Below, one piece after another: positions 44,818 through 53,667 of a stretch of DNA of 64,000 nt. The position numbers were made by a program, and so were the translations under genes. The first letter of the stretch is position 1. Each line of letters opens with the position of its first letter. The notes beneath the pieces were generated by a model. The model worked only from the letters and a program-made list of their open reading frames with translations, had not been told where the DNA came from and ran no database searches. Origin of the DNA: UBA6163 sp031411655. GTDB taxonomy: Bacteria > Planctomycetota > Planctomycetia > Pirellulales > Pirellulaceae. The stretch spans positions 1 to 64,000 of the forward strand of contig JANOBM010000056.1 of assembly GCA_031411655.1 (NCBI GenBank), in the 5' to 3' direction.

Positions 44818-46200
44818 ATGATGCAGACGCCCGATACCGCTCTCCCATCGATACCCAATTTTCAAGGACGGCTCGTTTCGTTTCTGCGGCGCGCCAAGCC
44901 ATTCGTAGTAACGATTGGGGTTTCGTTTGGCATCGTTGCTCTGCAGCTAGCGCAGGGTGTTCTGTTGGCGCGGCTCTTAGGTCCGCAAGGACGTGGGGAA
45001 TACGCTGCGGCGGTTCTATTCTCCCAGACGCTTCTCTACGTTGGACTCTTTGGCGCGATTGAGATTGTGTGTCGTTATGCAGCGATGAGCACGATCGACC
45101 TTCGATCCCTGCAGCGTTCGGTTTTCCGCTTGGCGCTCCTTACCGGATTCCTCACGACGGTGGTGGCGATAGCCTGCAGTCTTGTCGGCCTTCCCCAGGA
45201 AAAGAAATATGTCTTTCCCTTGGCAGTGATTTGCTCGCTCTCTTTGATTGGCCAGCAATTGGCGCTGATGCTGTCTGCCATAGCGCGCGGGACAGATGAT
45301 TTTTCGAAATTCAATCGCTGGCGACTATGGGCTGCAGCATCCTTTCCTTTGTTATTGTTTCTTTGGGCGCTCTTTGCCGAGATGACAGTAATGATTGCAA
45401 GTTTGCTGTTTCTCGTTGCGTCCCTAGTCTCGGTATTGCCCTGTTTACGTGGGCTCGGTGCGCAGACCGGTGCTCCAGCGACACCAGGAACTCCAGCGGC
45501 ACGGGTAGCTCCGGCGGCACGGGTAGCTCCGGCGGCGCCGGGGGCCATGCAGATGTTCCGTGAAGGACGGCCTTATGCGCTGGCTATGTTGGCAACAGAC
45601 GTTCTTGAGAGACTCGACCTGCTGCTAATGCTCTGGCTGACGCCGATAGTAACTCAAGGTTACTACAGCGCCATGTTACCAGTGGCATATCCATTGACGG
45701 TGATTCCAAATACCCTGGGCCTTTACCTTTTCAATGCCGGCGCTCGACAGGGAACCGCCAGTTCGCTAGCACAGTTTCGCCGCCTGTTTTGGCTCGCGAT
45801 TGGCTTTCAAGCTTTGATGACGGTTGGGTTTGTCTTGCTTGTCGGACCAGTTGTTCGTTTTTTTTATGGCCAAGAATTTTCGCCCGCCATCGTTTACGCC
45901 GTTTGGCTAGCGCCGGTCTCTTCGATTAAGGGGGTCGTTCAAGGCCTGGAAAGCTATGTGAAGGGGAGGGGGCGGCCGATGGCGGCGGTTCGTGTTCGAC
46001 TATTCTCCGCCCTGGCCATGATCATTGGTATTGCAGGGCTTTATCCTTTGTCGGGCGTATTATCGATTGTGCAGGGGGCACTCATTGGCCAAGTCATATG
46101 CCTGATCGGAATGGTTGCGATCGTTTATCGCGACGCAGTACGAAGCGAATCTGAGATTGTTGGGCAAAAATCAGCGGAAAAAAGTGGGTTCACGGAATAG
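44818..46200 (+). CDS. Polysaccharide flippase family protein (Wzx-like)
   Basis: 460 residues with about 12-14 helices (FGIVALQLAQGVLLARLLGPQGRGEY is the family start). It should flip lipid-linked sugar units across the membrane. The central loop carries an Ala/Pro-rich repeat (APATPGTPAARVAPAARV) from an 18-bp tandem DNA repeat. Two ATG codons in a row begin the frame at 44818. Three glycosyltransferases follow on the same strand, which supports a polysaccharide role. Confidence 0.88.
   Translation: MMQTPDTALPSIPNFQGRLVSFLRRAKPFVVTIGVSFGIVALQLAQGVLLARLLGPQGRGEYAAAVLFSQTLLYVGLFGAIEIVCRYAAMSTIDLRSLQRSVFRLALLTGFLTTVVAIACSLVGLPQEKKYVFPLAVICSLSLIGQQLALMLSAIARGTDDFSKFNRWRLWAAASFPLLLFLWALFAEMTVMIASLLFLVASLVSVLPCLRGLGAQTGAPATPGTPAARVAPAARVAPAAPGAMQMFREGRPYALAMLATDVLERLDLLLMLWLTPIVTQGYYSAMLPVAYPLTVIPNTLGLYLFNAGARQGTASSLAQFRRLFWLAIGFQALMTVGFVLLVGPVVRFFYGQEFSPAIVYAVWLAPVSSIKGVVQGLESYVKGRGRPMAAVRVRLFSALAMIIGIAGLYPLSGVLSIVQGALIGQVICLIGMVAIVYRDAVRSESEIVGQKSAEKSGFTE
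45496..45540 (+). repeat. 18-bp tandem repeat in the flippase gene
   Basis: GCGGCACGGGTAGCTCCG occurs twice without spacer (45496-45513 and 45514-45531) and a partial third copy follows. Upstream codons (about 45473-45495) look like degenerate copies. Coding effect: in-frame AARVAP units, so copy changes keep the frame. Confidence 0.8.
45963..45970 (+). repeat. GGGGAGGG octamer (GGGNAGGG family)
   Basis: Plus-strand copy in the flippase gene. Confidence 0.4.
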
Positions 46201-46266
46201 GATGAGGGAGTCAGCGGAAAAGCCCCATTTGCCGTTGATCAAGGCGATTCTCCGTACTGTTGCACG

Positions 46267-47604
46267 ATGCTGAAGCTTCACGAAAAATTACTGACAGACG
46301 TTTCGCAAGGCGAGATTTCGAGTACCACCGCACCGGTCGCGGATGCTTGGAATCGCTTGCCTGCGACGAACGTCGTTTTTCTCGTTAACTTTGTTGCCCC
46401 CAATCTGCTGGACGTGTTTCGAGAACTCTCCAAAAGGGTTGGACGACTTACGATTGTTAGTTCAGTTGCAATCGAAGGTAATCGCGATTGGAAGCCAGAG
46501 ACAGACGGTCTTGAGGTTGTCGTTCAGAGGACATGGACCATCACTCGTACGGCAGTCCATCCGAGCGGATATCGCGAACCCAATTACATTCATATCCCAT
46601 TGGATACTTTCCATCAGTTGCGTCGGATCAAACCCGATGTGATCATTTCACTTGAGTTAGGTGCACGAACGTTTTTATCGCAACTGTACCGAAGAATGCG
46701 TTCGAACGTGGTCCACATCGCCGGTGTGCTTGCGTCTGAGCGAAGCGAGGCTGGTCGAGGCCTTGCCAGAGTCGCATTGCGCAAGGGTTTACTTCGAGTT
46801 GTTGATGGAGTGACCTACAACGGTCCAAGCTGTCGTCGATACCTGCTTTCGCTAGGTGCGGACCCATTGATGATGTCGCCTTGGGATTATGCTGCTGACC
46901 GTCGTAAAACGTACGATGGCCCATTGCCAGACATAGAGGGTGGCCGTGATTTGCATCGGATCCTCACCGTCGGACAGTTGACGGAACGAAAAGGTATCGT
47001 TCAAGCGGCGGCGGCGCTGCAACACTTTGCGAGTGAACATCCCGATCGCAAAATGCAATGGAACGTGGTAGGAAATGGACCGCAACGCGAGGTCTTGCAG
47101 TCTACCGAATTTGCACCAAACCTAAAACTTAATTTGATTGGGCACTGCGATCCGGAGCAATTGCGTGTTCATTACCGCGACAATGATCTCTTGCTTTTCC
47201 CAACGCTGGGCGATGAGTGGGGCTTGGTGGTTGATGAAGCCTTCGCTTCTGGGTTGCCGGTTCTTGGAAGCATTCACAGCCAAGCCGTCGAGACTTTGAT
47301 CACGGACAATCACAATGGATATAAATTTGACCCAGATAATCCAATGTCGTTTTCGATGGCTCTGAATCGGTGGTGGACTACGAATACTGTTGAAAGAGCC
47401 GCGATGCGTAGTAATGCGAGAAAGACAGTTGTCTCGCGAACCGCAGTACGAGCAGCATCGCAATTAGTGGATGCGATAGCAGTCGCGATGCGACAGCGTG
47501 GGATTCGATGCGAGCAGCAAAGAGTGGACGCCAGCACTCCGTGCGCCGCTCAAGCGGTGCTTACCTGTGAAACGACGACTTGTCGAGGAGCGGAGCCTTC
47601 GTGA
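46267..47604 (+). CDS. GT-B glycosyltransferase, group 1 (GT4-like)
   Basis: 445 residues. The C-terminal nucleotide-sugar domain shows ILTVGQLTERKGI, VVGNGPQREVL and GDEWGLVVDEAFASGLPVLG (the E-x7-E motif). The N-terminal acceptor domain ends before it. The sugar and acceptor are unknown. It is the first of three glycosyltransferases after the flippase, 66 bp downstream of it; its stop overlaps the GTG start of the next. Confidence 0.9.
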   Translation: MLKLHEKLLTDVSQGEISSTTAPVADAWNRLPATNVVFLVNFVAPNLLDVFRELSKRVGRLTIVSSVAIEGNRDWKPETDGLEVVVQRTWTITRTAVHPSGYREPNYIHIPLDTFHQLRRIKPDVIISLELGARTFLSQLYRRMRSNVVHIAGVLASERSEAGRGLARVALRKGLLRVVDGVTYNGPSCRRYLLSLGADPLMMSPWDYAADRRKTYDGPLPDIEGGRDLHRILTVGQLTERKGIVQAAAALQHFASEHPDRKMQWNVVGNGPQREVLQSTEFAPNLKLNLIGHCDPEQLRVHYRDNDLLLFPTLGDEWGLVVDEAFASGLPVLGSIHSQAVETLITDNHNGYKFDPDNPMSFSMALNRWWTTNTVERAAMRSNARKTVVSRTAVRAASQLVDAIAVAMRQRGIRCEQQRVDASTPCAAQAVLTCETTTCRGAEPS

Positions 47605-48758
47605 GTCAATCTATCCCAGGTTCACCTTGCCAAGGGCGCCCGATTCGCGTTGCCGTTTACCTTGCGGACCAGAACCCTCATCGTGATCGCAGTTTGGGTA
47701 TCACGTCGATGACCCGTTCGCTCCTTGATGAACTAGGGCAACGAGACAATGTCCAACTTACGATTTTAACTTCCTCCAGTTCGTTCGGTTCAACTGGGCG
47801 TCAGGAATTGAAATGCCGGCTACCTTTTCGGACCGATCGTCCCTTTGGGCGTTTGGTTTGCGATTCAATGCACCCCCTTTTTCTTCGTCCCCAGTGTGAC
47901 CTCTGGTACTATCCGAAAGGATACCTATCACTTTTGTCTCGACCGTCGGTTCCCGTCGTCGGTACGATGCATGACGCGATTATTCAACACTATGCCGACC
48001 ACTACCCCCAATCCCGAAGCGCACGCCAGTTTCGCTATTGGATACGAGTGATGAAGAATAGTCTGGTTCGTTTAGATTCGGTGATGACGGTCTCCGAAAA
48101 TGCGAAAGGCCAGCTTGAAGAGTTTTGTATTCGACAGGGTATAAAACCACCACCGATTCACGTTACCTATGAAAGCAGTTCATGGGAGAAGTACCTTGGA
48201 CAGAAGGCAGCGAAGGGCAGGGCGGTGGTGCATCTTGCGTCAACTTCGCCGCATAAGCAAACGAATCGAATGTTAGAAATTTGGAGAGAGCTAGGGCGTT
48301 TGCGATATGACTTACCTCCACTTCGTTTGATCGGTCGTCTTGACGAACATGGCAAACAACTGATGGGTGAACTCAAGCATGTAGAATTATCTCCACCGCT
48401 CGATGAAGCAGAGTTGGTAAACACGGTTCAAAGTTCTCTGGCTTTGTTGTTGCCATCGGAGATCGAAGGCTTTGGACTTCCCGCGCTCGAAGCATACTAC
48501 GTTGGAACACCTGTTTGCTACGTTGCTGGTACTTCGGTGGAAGAAGTGGTCACCAAAGCAGGCAACTTTGGCGCTTTCGAATTGTCAGACCCTGCGTCTC
48601 TGTATCGTGCCCTTCTTGCCGCGTTGAACCAAACGCCCGATCAAGTTTCCTCCATTGGGAACCTGCTGTACTCTCGCTTTTCGAACGCCCGCTTTGCGGA
48701 TCGAGTGATCGAGACCTTCTCGAACGTGCTTGGAAAGACCAAACTGTTGTCAACGTAG
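47601..48758 (+). CDS. GT-B glycosyltransferase, group 1
   Basis: 385 residues from GTG 47601, chosen because an AGGAG lies 10 bp upstream and GTGA overlaps the previous stop. An in-frame TTG at 47580 is possible. GTMHDAI, VSENAKGQLEEF, VHLASTSPHKQTNRML and PSEIEGFGLPALEAYYVGTPV define a GT4-type fold. Substrates are unknown. Confidence 0.88.
   Translation: MSQSIPGSPCQGRPIRVAVYLADQNPHRDRSLGITSMTRSLLDELGQRDNVQLTILTSSSSFGSTGRQELKCRLPFRTDRPFGRLVCDSMHPLFLRPQCDLWYYPKGYLSLLSRPSVPVVGTMHDAIIQHYADHYPQSRSARQFRYWIRVMKNSLVRLDSVMTVSENAKGQLEEFCIRQGIKPPPIHVTYESSSWEKYLGQKAAKGRAVVHLASTSPHKQTNRMLEIWRELGRLRYDLPPLRLIGRLDEHGKQLMGELKHVELSPPLDEAELVNTVQSSLALLLPSEIEGFGLPALEAYYVGTPVCYVAGTSVEEVVTKAGNFGAFELSDPASLYRALLAALNQTPDQVSSIGNLLYSRFSNARFADRVIETFSNVLGKTKLLST
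48215..48222 (+). repeat. GGGCAGGG octamer (KOPS-like)
   Basis: Plus-strand copy in the second glycosyltransferase. Confidence 0.6.
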
Positions 48759-48789
48759 AGCGAGTCTTTCTGTTTTTGTGAGCCAGAGC

Positions 48790-49944
48790 ATGCGAGTCAT
48801 TCACATCATTACGCGCATGATCATTGGCGGCGCGCAAGAAAACACTCTATTTAATTGCGTGGATCTCCGACGTGAATATGGAGATGAAGTATTGCTTGTG
48901 ACTGGGCCGGCCATGGGGCCGGAGGGCGACCTTTTGACACAGGGCAGGGCAGGGGACTTAGCGGTTAATGTTGTCCCTGAACTCGTTCGGGCAATCTCTC
49001 CAGCGAAAGATTGGGTGGCGTTACGAAAGTTGCGACAGATCATTCGCGACTTCAAGCCCGATGTCGTGCATACGCATAGTGCAAAAGGTGGTTTACTTGG
49101 CCGACGTGCTGCGTTCGTTGAGAGCGTTCCAGCGACAGTTCACACGGTTCATGGCGCGCCATTTCATCCATACCAGCCAGCCCTGGCACGTGCTTTTTTC
49201 CGTATGTGTGAGACCCGCGCAGCGAAATGGTGTGATCGACTTATATCAGTGGCCGATGCAATGACGGACTTATTGGTCCGCGCGAAGGTCGCCGATCGTG
49301 AAAAGTTCGTCACCATCTATAGCGGGATGGATGTGGAGCCCTTTATTCATGCAGACGAGAAACGGGATGCAACACGCCGGTCGCTGGGCATCCTGCCGAA
49401 TCACGTCGTCATCGGAAAGATCGCAAGGCTGTTTCATCTGAAGGGGCACGACGACTTGATTACTGCCGCCCCATCGATCGTGGCCGCATGTCCTGACGTG
49501 AGATTTTTGCTTGTGGGTGACGGCGTGCTGCGTTCCTCGCTACAGTGTCGTATCGATTCTTTGGGACTCGGGTCTCACTTCATTTTCACCGGTTTAGTGC
49601 CTCCGAACGTTGTACCAAGCATGATCGGGGCGATGGACACACTGGTTCATACGTCGTTCCGAGAAGGATTGGCCAGAGCACTTCCTCAGGCCTTAATCGC
49701 TGGTCGTCCCGTTGTCAGCTATGACATTGACGGAGCGAGAGAAGTCGCAGTTGACCATGAAACCGGGTTCTTGGTGCGTCCCGGCGACACTGCGCAGCTG
49801 TCTCAAAGGTTGATTGAACTGGTGGCAGATGACGTCGCTAGGCACCGGATGGGAACGACCGGGAAGGCAAGATTCACGGAACGTTTTCGTCATGAAACCA
49901 TGACCCGAGAAATCCGTAAACTCTACGAACAATTGCTTCGCTAA
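48790..49944 (+). CDS. GT-B glycosyltransferase, group 1
   Basis: 384 residues from ATG 48790 (MRVIHIITRMIIGGAQENTL); the frame opens earlier at 48730 but MRVIHIITRMI is the family N-terminus. DVVHTHSAKGGLLGR, TVHTVHGAPFHPYQP, IARLFHLKGHDDLI, and SFREGLARALPQALIAGRPVV hold the family motifs. The N-terminus GGAQENT matches GT4 transferases of exopolysaccharide loci. It is the third transferase of the cluster. Confidence 0.9.
   Translation: MRVIHIITRMIIGGAQENTLFNCVDLRREYGDEVLLVTGPAMGPEGDLLTQGRAGDLAVNVVPELVRAISPAKDWVALRKLRQIIRDFKPDVVHTHSAKGGLLGRRAAFVESVPATVHTVHGAPFHPYQPALARAFFRMCETRAAKWCDRLISVADAMTDLLVRAKVADREKFVTIYSGMDVEPFIHADEKRDATRRSLGILPNHVVIGKIARLFHLKGHDDLITAAPSIVAACPDVRFLLVGDGVLRSSLQCRIDSLGLGSHFIFTGLVPPNVVPSMIGAMDTLVHTSFREGLARALPQALIAGRPVVSYDIDGAREVAVDHETGFLVRPGDTAQLSQRLIELVADDVARHRMGTTGKARFTERFRHETMTREIRKLYEQLLR
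48942..48954 (+). repeat. Two overlapping GGGCAGGG octamers
   Basis: Copies at 48942-48949 and 48947-48954, plus strand, in the third glycosyltransferase. Confidence 0.6.
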
Positions 49945-50222
49945 TGCTTGAGCACCTGGTTGTCGCATGTTTTTCGGACAGCCCAAACAGTTTCGACAGC
50001 CGGAGAGCCAGTTTCTGAGCCTTCGCCTTCCACGGAAAGTGCGGTTTTGAAAACCCCTCAGGTTGGTATTCCCCCCGGGAAACGTTGTCCCGCTTGGCTC
50101 GGGCCGACGGTTTGGGAGAGGGGCAGGGGAGTGCAGACCTTTCGTTCCCGCCGACTTTTCAACTATCATCTCTGCTCAGTTTGACTGATCGTTACGACCC
50201 GAAATGGCATGCTCACAGATCC
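49945..50222. other. Gap between glycosyltransferase and kinase
   Basis: 278 bp. A GGGCAGGG is at 50121. The kinase frame is open back to 50085, but the upstream part looks like leader, not protein. No RNA gene or terminator was identified. Confidence 0.4.
50121..50128 (+). repeat. GGGCAGGG octamer (KOPS-like)
   Basis: Plus-strand copy in non-coding DNA before the second small kinase. Confidence 0.6.
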
Positions 50223-51206
50223 ATGACTAAAACACGCGACTTTCTCGGGCCTTTTAGGCTCGCCCGATTGATCCGCGCCGGAAATACGTGCGAAGTTTGG
50301 GAAGCGGTCGAAGAGCCCAGTCAAAAACGTTACGCGCTAAAAGTGCTACGTCAAAAGGTTCGCGAAGATAAAAATGAGATTTCATCGCTGAAGTTTGAGT
50401 ACACCGTTGCCCGTGATCTTGACAGTCCGCGAATCATCAAGATTCATGAGTACCGCGTCGAAGGTGGTACGCCGTTTCTAGTGATGGAGTTATTCAGCGA
50501 ACTGAACATGAAGCAGGCGCTTCGTCGCGGCCCAGATTCTCTCGCCTTTATGTTGGACACGATTGTGGAGCAGGCCGCTGAAGGTCTGTATCACATGCAT
50601 GAAAAAGGCTGGATCCATCGCGATATCAAGCCGGACAATTATCTTGTCAGTCGCGAAGGTGTCACGAAGCTAATCGACTTTACGATCGCTGAAAAAAAGA
50701 AATCGGGATTCGGGCGCATGTTCCACCGAGCGAGCAAGATCGTTCAGGGGACACGGAGTTATATGTCACCCGAGCAGATCCAGGGCAGAGTCTGCGATGA
50801 ACGATCCGATGTGTATTCGTTCGGATGTATGTTGTTTGAGGCGGTTACGGGTAAGGCACCGTATACCGGGCAAACGCCCAACGACCTGCTCACCAAACAT
50901 CTCAACGCATCCATTCCAAGCCCATTGGTTTACAACGACAATGTCTCAGCGGAATTTGCAGCGATTGTAAAGCGAATGATGGCGAAGAAAGAGGATCAAC
51001 GTCCCCCATCCATGTATGAGTTTTTGAAAGAATTTCGCAAAATCGAGATTTTCAAGAAGCGGCCCAAACCGCCAGAGATCAGTGTCTTTGACGACATGCC
51101 GTCGTTTAAGTCTCCCGATGACATGTTCAAACGCACAAAGAAAACAGATGGCGGTTCACCAAAGCCCGATGACGGTGAAAGTGAAAAATCAAAACCGGCA
51201 AGCTGA
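50223..51206 (+). CDS. Small cytoplasmic Ser/Thr protein kinase with variant motifs
   Basis: 327 residues from ATG 50223 (MTKTRDFLGPF). The Gly loop is weak (LIRAGNTCEVWEAV). The Lys is Lys40 (RYALKVLRQ), the catalytic loop HRDIKPDN (His132-Asp134), and the DFG site reads DFT (152-154). An activation segment GTRSYMSPEQIQG is intact. No membrane helix or sensor domain; the C-terminal tail is Lys/Pro/Asp-rich. It lies after the polysaccharide genes, and accA begins 95 bp downstream. Activity is likely but the Gly-to-Thr change in DFG is unusual. Confidence 0.88.
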   Translation: MTKTRDFLGPFRLARLIRAGNTCEVWEAVEEPSQKRYALKVLRQKVREDKNEISSLKFEYTVARDLDSPRIIKIHEYRVEGGTPFLVMELFSELNMKQALRRGPDSLAFMLDTIVEQAAEGLYHMHEKGWIHRDIKPDNYLVSREGVTKLIDFTIAEKKKSGFGRMFHRASKIVQGTRSYMSPEQIQGRVCDERSDVYSFGCMLFEAVTGKAPYTGQTPNDLLTKHLNASIPSPLVYNDNVSAEFAAIVKRMMAKKEDQRPPSMYEFLKEFRKIEIFKKRPKPPEISVFDDMPSFKSPDDMFKRTKKTDGGSPKPDDGESEKSKPAS

Positions 51207-51301
51207 GTCGAATGACATTGCTTATTTTACGGCGACGAGGAGCTTTGGTTGCTCTTGTCGCCAGCACCAAGTGTGATTCTGCAATTTTGGATGGTTGACT
51301 G

Positions 51302-52273
51302 ATGGATGTTGGAATGGGATTGGATTTTGAACGCCATGTCACCGAGCTGGATCAACAGATCGCAGCTCTCGAGCGTCAAACGCAACGAAGTGACGACGAA
51401 GAAGCGAGTCTTCGGTCTTTGCGGCTAAAGCGAGTTGAGCAGCTTCGGGAAACTTACGCGAATTTGACTCCGTGGCAGACGGTTCAAGTCGCGCGTCACA
51501 AGAACCGACCTTACACGCGCGATTACCTCAACCTTGCGTTTCAGGAGTTTGTTGAGCTTCACGGCGACAAATTCTTTGGTGACGATCGGGCGATGCTTGC
51601 CGGCTTTGCCAAAATTGACCGCTTCAAGGTCATGGTACTTGGACATCAAAAAGGTCGTACTTACAAGGAGCGCGCCGCATGCCATTTCGGTTGTGCGCAC
51701 CCGGAAGGTTATCGCAAGGCCATGCTGAAAATGAGTATGGCCGAGAAGTATCGGTTGCCGCTGATTTGTTTCATTGATACGCCAGGCGCCTATCCAGGAA
51801 TCGGTGCCGAGGAACGCGGACAAGCTCAAGTCATCGCCGAGAGTATGTTCAAAATGAGTCGGCTGCGCACTCCGATCATTTGTGTTGTGATCGGGGAGGG
51901 CGGTTCCGGTGGAGCCCTCGGAATCGGCGTCGGTGATCGCGTGGCGATGCTGGAGAACTCGTACTACAGCGTCATCAGCCCAGAAGGGTGCGCGGGGATT
52001 TTATGGAAGAGTCACGAGCACGCACCGAAGGCTGCAACGGCGTTGCGCTTCACGGCAAAAGACCTTTCCCATTTTGGGATCGTCGACCATGTGATTGCTG
52101 AACCACTTGGCGGGGCTCACCGCGACCACCACCAAATGGCTACTCGCTTGAAAACTTATCTTTCCAAAACGCTTGCCGAATTGGAATCGCAAGACACGGA
52201 AACAATGCTCGAACTGCGGTACGAAAAGTTTCGTCGGATGGGTGTATTTTTGGATGATACGACGGTCAGCTGA
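51302..52273 (+). CDS. accA: Acetyl-CoA carboxylase carboxyltransferase subunit alpha
   Basis: 323 residues. It is part of the enzyme making malonyl-CoA for fatty-acid synthesis. FERHVTELDQQIAALERQ at the N-terminus, FVELHGDKFFGDDRAMLAG, FIDTPGAYPGIGAEERGQA and IGEGGSGGALGIGVGDRV are all AccA signatures. Length is normal. accD is not in the window. Confidence 0.97.
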   Translation: MDVGMGLDFERHVTELDQQIAALERQTQRSDDEEASLRSLRLKRVEQLRETYANLTPWQTVQVARHKNRPYTRDYLNLAFQEFVELHGDKFFGDDRAMLAGFAKIDRFKVMVLGHQKGRTYKERAACHFGCAHPEGYRKAMLKMSMAEKYRLPLICFIDTPGAYPGIGAEERGQAQVIAESMFKMSRLRTPIICVVIGEGGSGGALGIGVGDRVAMLENSYYSVISPEGCAGILWKSHEHAPKAATALRFTAKDLSHFGIVDHVIAEPLGGAHRDHHQMATRLKTYLSKTLAELESQDTETMLELRYEKFRRMGVFLDDTTVS

Positions 52274-52687
52274 TTCCCTTTTTTTGCCACGTGTGGGTGT
52301 CGGTGCGGCGTCGTTTCGAGTTTGATCGCGCCAATTTTTTTAGCTAGGTGAATCGCCATCTTTGGCGACCGGCGAGTCGTTGGCGGGAGCTTGGCAAACG
52401 CTACATGAGCGACGCCTTGATCAGCAAGCCAAGATCGTTCGTCCAGCACGCGTTGGGTGGACAGGAGGGATCGAAACCTGTGTTTTTGCTCCCCCGGCAA
52501 CGTCCGATAATGCCCCTTATGTTGTATGCAGTATCTAAAATACATGAGGATAAACGCATTTCGCGGTTCTCATGATTTCGCGTTCCGGTCCGTCTCTGGC
52601 TGGACGAAGCCTGCTGCCGATCGCTGCGGTGAAGCAATCTCTTGAGTGGATTCGACGTCTTCAAGACTTCCAAGCGTCGAGATTTGT
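52274..52687. other. Longest non-coding gap, with dif-like sequence
   Basis: 414 bp between accA (plus) and cvpA (minus, convergent). Small ORFs here lack coding character. It contains the dif-like sequence at 52500-52527, and no terminator with T-run was recognised. Confidence 0.5.
52500..52527 (+). other. dif: Candidate chromosome-dimer resolution site (dif-like)
   Basis: Left arm ACGTCCGATAA (52500-52510), 6-bp centre TGCCCC (52511-52516) and right arm TTATGTTGTAT (52517-52527). The right arm matches 9 of 11 bases of the E. coli XerD arm TTATGTTAAAT; the inner ATAA...TTAT is symmetrical. The left arm matches E. coli poorly (5 of 11). It lies in an intergenic gap about 1 to 1.5 kb from the convergence point of the GGGCAGGG motifs, which supports the call. 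Confidence 0.4.
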
Positions 52688-53482
52688 TCAGCGATTGTTC
52701 GCTGGCGAATAGACGCTGCTCCACGGTCTTTCGGCCTGTTGAATCGGATTGGAAAACGCTTCACTCGGCGCGGAGCTTGATTGCCGAAAGACTGGCAACG
52801 ATGGCCCACTAGGAGGACGATTGGAGCCATTGAACCAAGGGTTGATTTCAGGCGTCGAGTCGCTTCGTGTGGGCGTGATTTGGTTGCCAGAAAACGGAGC
52901 CGAAAAGGAGTTGAGATTTTGGTTTTCGATCGACTGATTCGCCCACGGTAAAAACCTTTCGCCAATGCTCGGTTTCAATCGATCGTCGAACCGTTCCAAG
53001 TAAGGTCCGATCACCTGCCCTATCTCCTCGGGTATGATCGCCTCGCTTCGGTCGAGTACCTGGGCGATGTACCGCCCGCTTTTCGATTGGACGACGATCT
53101 CTCGGCTGGTTTCACCCAGCAACGTGACTGCGAACAGCGTGATCAACGTGCAATACAACGCACCCTTAGCCAGTCCGAACAAGGCTCCGACCTGGCGATC
53201 AAATTCTTTTAGCCGAAAACGATCAATCGTTTGCGACACCATCCGAAACGCCACCCAAATCAGTAATGACGTGCCGACGTACAGAATCAGCATCGCCAAG
53301 AATCGGTTCCATGGAGGATCGGCTTGGATGGACTCGCTCAGCGGTTCCCGGAAATTGTAAGCAACGACGTAACTGAGGATGATCGACGTGATCGAAGCGA
53401 GTTGCCATGCAAATCCCTTGATCGCTCCGAAGAGCATGGTACCGATCAAAACGACCAGCATGAAAATGTCGTACTTTTCCAA
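52688..53482 (-). CDS. CvpA family membrane protein
   Basis: 264 residues. Four membrane helices (DIFMLVVLIGTMLFGAIKGF, LASITSIILSYVVAYNF, FLAMLILYVGTSLLIWVAF, GLAKGALYCTLITLFAVTLLG) and FGLAKG fit the colicin-V production/CvpA family. The C-terminal ~90 residues are Pro/Ser/Asn-rich and unlike others. CvpA affects envelope homeostasis in other bacteria; no direct role is known here. It is convergent with accA across the dif-candidate gap. Confidence 0.85.
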   Translation of the reverse strand: MEKYDIFMLVVLIGTMLFGAIKGFAWQLASITSIILSYVVAYNFREPLSESIQADPPWNRFLAMLILYVGTSLLIWVAFRMVSQTIDRFRLKEFDRQVGALFGLAKGALYCTLITLFAVTLLGETSREIVVQSKSGRYIAQVLDRSEAIIPEEIGQVIGPYLERFDDRLKPSIGERFLPWANQSIENQNLNSFSAPFSGNQITPTRSDSTPEINPWFNGSNRPPSGPSLPVFRQSSSAPSEAFSNPIQQAERPWSSVYSPANNR

Positions 53483-53547
53483 TTGCGGCGACCTCCGTGC
53501 CGACGACGATCAAATCGATCCAAATGATTGCAATGCCCAGTGGAGAC

Positions 53548-53555
53548 GGGCAGGG
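53548..53555 (+). repeat. GGGCAGGG octamer, last plus-strand copy
   Basis: In the gap before the YdjM-like gene. It is the right-most plus-strand copy; the next one, at 54064, is on the minus strand. Confidence 0.6.
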
Positions 53556-53667
53556 TGCGGCGACTATAGCGAACTGGGGGATTCGTTCGAATAGCAATTT
53601 TTTGAGGTGATTACCTATTTGTCTAGCGTCGACGGTTCGAGAAACCTTATAGGCAATGCATCCAATC

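Noticed and set aside
52348..52724. Small ORFs on both strands around the dif-like site
   Set aside because: They overlap each other in different frames, have no recognisable protein features, and lie across the convergent gap.
53011..53020. Possible opposing octamer in the cvpA region (ACCTGCCC)
   Set aside because: Only seven bases match CCCTGCCC, so it is not a counter-example to the polarity. A similar near-match at 26358 (GCCTGCCC) was set aside for the same reason.
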